Assembly: GCA_937877655.1 (NCBI GenBank)
Contig: CALFJC010000062.1
Span: forward strand, 1 to 5,039
DNA from: an uncultured Selenomonadales bacterium
Lineage (GTDB): Bacteria > Bacillota > Negativicutes > Selenomonadales > Selenomonadaceae
Direction of reading: 5' to 3'
DNA: 5,039 nt
The notes under the pieces are model-generated. The model was not told where the DNA came from and searched no databases. It was given only the letters and a program-made list of their open reading frames with translations. A program made the translations under genes and the position numbers. Positions 3,995 to 5,039 of this stretch are shown here, in pieces (within the stretch, counting starts at the first letter, position 1; every line of letters begins with the position of its first letter).

Positions 3995-5039
3995 AATTCA
4001 AAGCAATGCGTGCATACTCGTCGAGCATGTCAAAGAAAGTCATATGCCCGCGCTCGCTGCTTTTGCTCTTGCCCAAAATTTTTATCGCCGCCTCATAAAT
4101 CGTTGACTCGACACTTCCGGGCACCAAATTTTCCCAGTTCTTGTAATCGTAAGTGCGCTCGTTGATCGTGTTTTGCGGACGCCCGAAAACTTCCAACTCG
4201 CATAAAAATTGAACTTGCTTTGTCTTCGGACGCAAATAATAATGCTCCAAAACATAAGCCTGTTGACTCAAAACTTTTATGTCTTCGGGCGGATATTGAT
4301 AACCTTGTTCACGCGCCAATTCTATTTGCGCTTTGAAATTGTCCGCGCCGTAAGCCGCCATATCTTCATCAAGCGGAGCCGCCTCGCGTTCAATCATGCG
4401 AATCCAAACGTCCGCCATGTATTCGCTCGAAGAATAAGGCATCTTCTTCCACTCGACAGCCGATTTGTCCAAATAATAAGTGTAAGTGTCGTCAACCGCC
4501 AATTTTATGAATCGCGGTTTGAGCATTTTCAATTCTTTTTGCGGTTGAGTTTTTCTCGGCGCAGAAATTTTCCGCGCAGGTTTTTCTTCGACCGTCGCAA
4601 CGGGTATCGGCGGCGGCACTATCGCAATCGGTTCTTCAAATCGCTCTTGCCATTCATTTGATATTTCGGTCGGTTGCTCGGAAGAAATTTCATATTCCGT
4701 TTGCTGAAAAGGTTCTTCAACTTGATTCAGCGGCTTTTGTTCGGGAGCGTTATTCAAGTCATCAAAAATCAAAGTGTCGCCCAAATTATTATCGTCTTCA
4801 GGTTGAATCTGCGCGGGCTGTTCACTTTCCAACGGCTGAAGTTGCGGCGAATCTTGCGGCTCAATCTGCGCGGGCTGTTCGTTTTCCAACGGTTGAACTT
4901 GCGGCGAATCTTGCGGCTCAATCTGAACGGGTTGTTCGTTTTCAAAAGGTTGAACTTGCGGCGAATCTTGCGGCTCAATCTGCGCGGGCTGTTCACTTTC
5001 CAACGGCTGAAGTTGCGGCGAATCTTGCGGCTCAATCTG
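3993..5039 (-). CDS. Repeat-containing protein of unknown function, 5' end outside window
   Basis: The frame is open to the window edge, giving 348 visible residues without a start; the TTG at 5003 lies inside a repeat and is not a convincing start. Residues 1-76 (from the edge) are four 19-residue Pro/Gln/Glu-rich repeats. Residues 77 to about 175 form an acidic, Gln/Pro-rich and probably disordered linker with a VPPPIPV stretch and a short basic patch. About 176-322 look folded: FIKLAVDDTYTYYLDKSAVEW, then EYMADVWIRMIERE, YVLEHYYLRPKTKQVQFLCELEVFG, and a final WENLVPGSVESTIYEAAIKIL. That order of strands (a Y-x-D residue pair, a VW-x-R strand, a late P-x-S-x-E helix) is loosely like surface-adhesin E type domains, but the match is impressionistic. 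Any signal peptide, membrane segment or zinc ribbon would lie upstream. The gene leads into the CNNM membrane gene in one likely operon. Confidence 0.8.
   Translation of the reverse strand, partial: QIEPQDSPQLQPLESEQPAQIEPQDSPQVQPFENEQPVQIEPQDSPQVQPLENEQPAQIEPQDSPQLQPLESEQPAQIQPEDDNNLGDTLIFDDLNNAPEQKPLNQVEEPFQQTEYEISSEQPTEISNEWQERFEEPIAIVPPPIPVATVEEKPARKISAPRKTQPQKELKMLKPRFIKLAVDDTYTYYLDKSAVEWKKMPYSSSEYMADVWIRMIEREAAPLDEDMAAYGADNFKAQIELAREQGYQYPPEDIKVLSQQAYVLEHYYLRPKTKQVQFLCELEVFGRPQNTINERTYDYKNWENLVPGSVESTIYEAAIKILGKSKSSERGHMTFFDMLDEYARIALN
4812..5039 (-). repeat. Four 57-base in-frame tandem repeats
   Basis: Four exact-length 57-base units (5039-4983, 4982-4926, 4925-4869, 4868-4812) encode 19-residue units of the form QIEPQDSPQxQPxExEQPx. 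The outermost and innermost units are identical in nucleotide sequence, while the two middle ones differ from them and from each other. A degenerate fifth start, QIQPEDD, follows. The array reaches the window edge and probably continues. Confidence 0.97.

Noticed and set aside
4209..4661. 150-residue plus-strand frame
   Set aside because: It is antisense to the repeat protein gene, has an Arg/Phe-heavy composition typical of a shadow frame and lacks a ribosome site.
4769..5035. Alternate minus frame across the repeats encoding a strongly basic peptide with iterated SRKIRR
   Set aside because: A 57-base period is divisible by three, so every frame is automatically repetitive and tends to stay open. 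The acidic frame continues into a long non-repetitive coding region and the window edge; this one ends soon after the array and has no ribosome site.
4812..5039. CRISPR-like array
   Set aside because: Units are contiguous without spacers and keep a single coding frame.

Overview
The window reads as a bacterial chromosome segment of moderate GC content. It has G-rich Shine-Dalgarno sites, TTG starts, a small single-cluster ferredoxin and an anaerobe-like thiamine salvage set. A Firmicutes-type anaerobe, possibly a Negativicute, fits best. That placement is an impression from protein style and ribosome binding sites, not a demonstrated assignment.

Left to right, the plus strand holds the 3' part of a tRNA-Glu(CTC) with encoded CCA (1-55), an intrinsic terminator (73-107) and an AT-rich palindromic repeat (108-182). 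Next come thiM, hydroxyethylthiazole kinase (208-1092), and its own terminator (1114-1147). A near-consensus sigma70 promoter (1178-1207) then starts a second unit: an MTH1187/YqgV-type thiamine-binding protein (1236-1613), thiE, thiamine-phosphate synthase (1610-2305), and a 71-residue 4Fe-4S ferredoxin-like protein (2507-2722). The minus strand converges on this unit with two genes. One is a 5'-incomplete protein with 19-residue repeats (3993-5039); the other, just downstream, is a CNNM/CBS/CorC-HlyC membrane protein (2705-3979). The ferredoxin and the membrane protein gene overlap tail to tail by 18 bases.

The thiamine genes belong together. ThiM phosphorylates salvaged hydroxyethylthiazole, ThiE joins that product to HMP-PP to give thiamine phosphate, and the YqgV-type protein probably binds thiamine or a precursor. 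No TPP riboswitch is recognisable upstream of either transcription unit.

The most unusual structure is a 205/206-base tandem duplication across the thiE-ferredoxin junction (2171-2581). It leaves a truncated ferredoxin start (2302-2379) and an orphan ThiE C-terminus (2376-2510) between the intact genes. The reading frames are chained by ATGA, GTGA and ATGA stop/start overlaps, so translational coupling from thiE to the intact ferredoxin could survive the rearrangement. The junction lies in a shared GGCGGCGTGA motif and has lost one base. Without that loss the two fragments would form an in-frame ferredoxin-ThiE hybrid.
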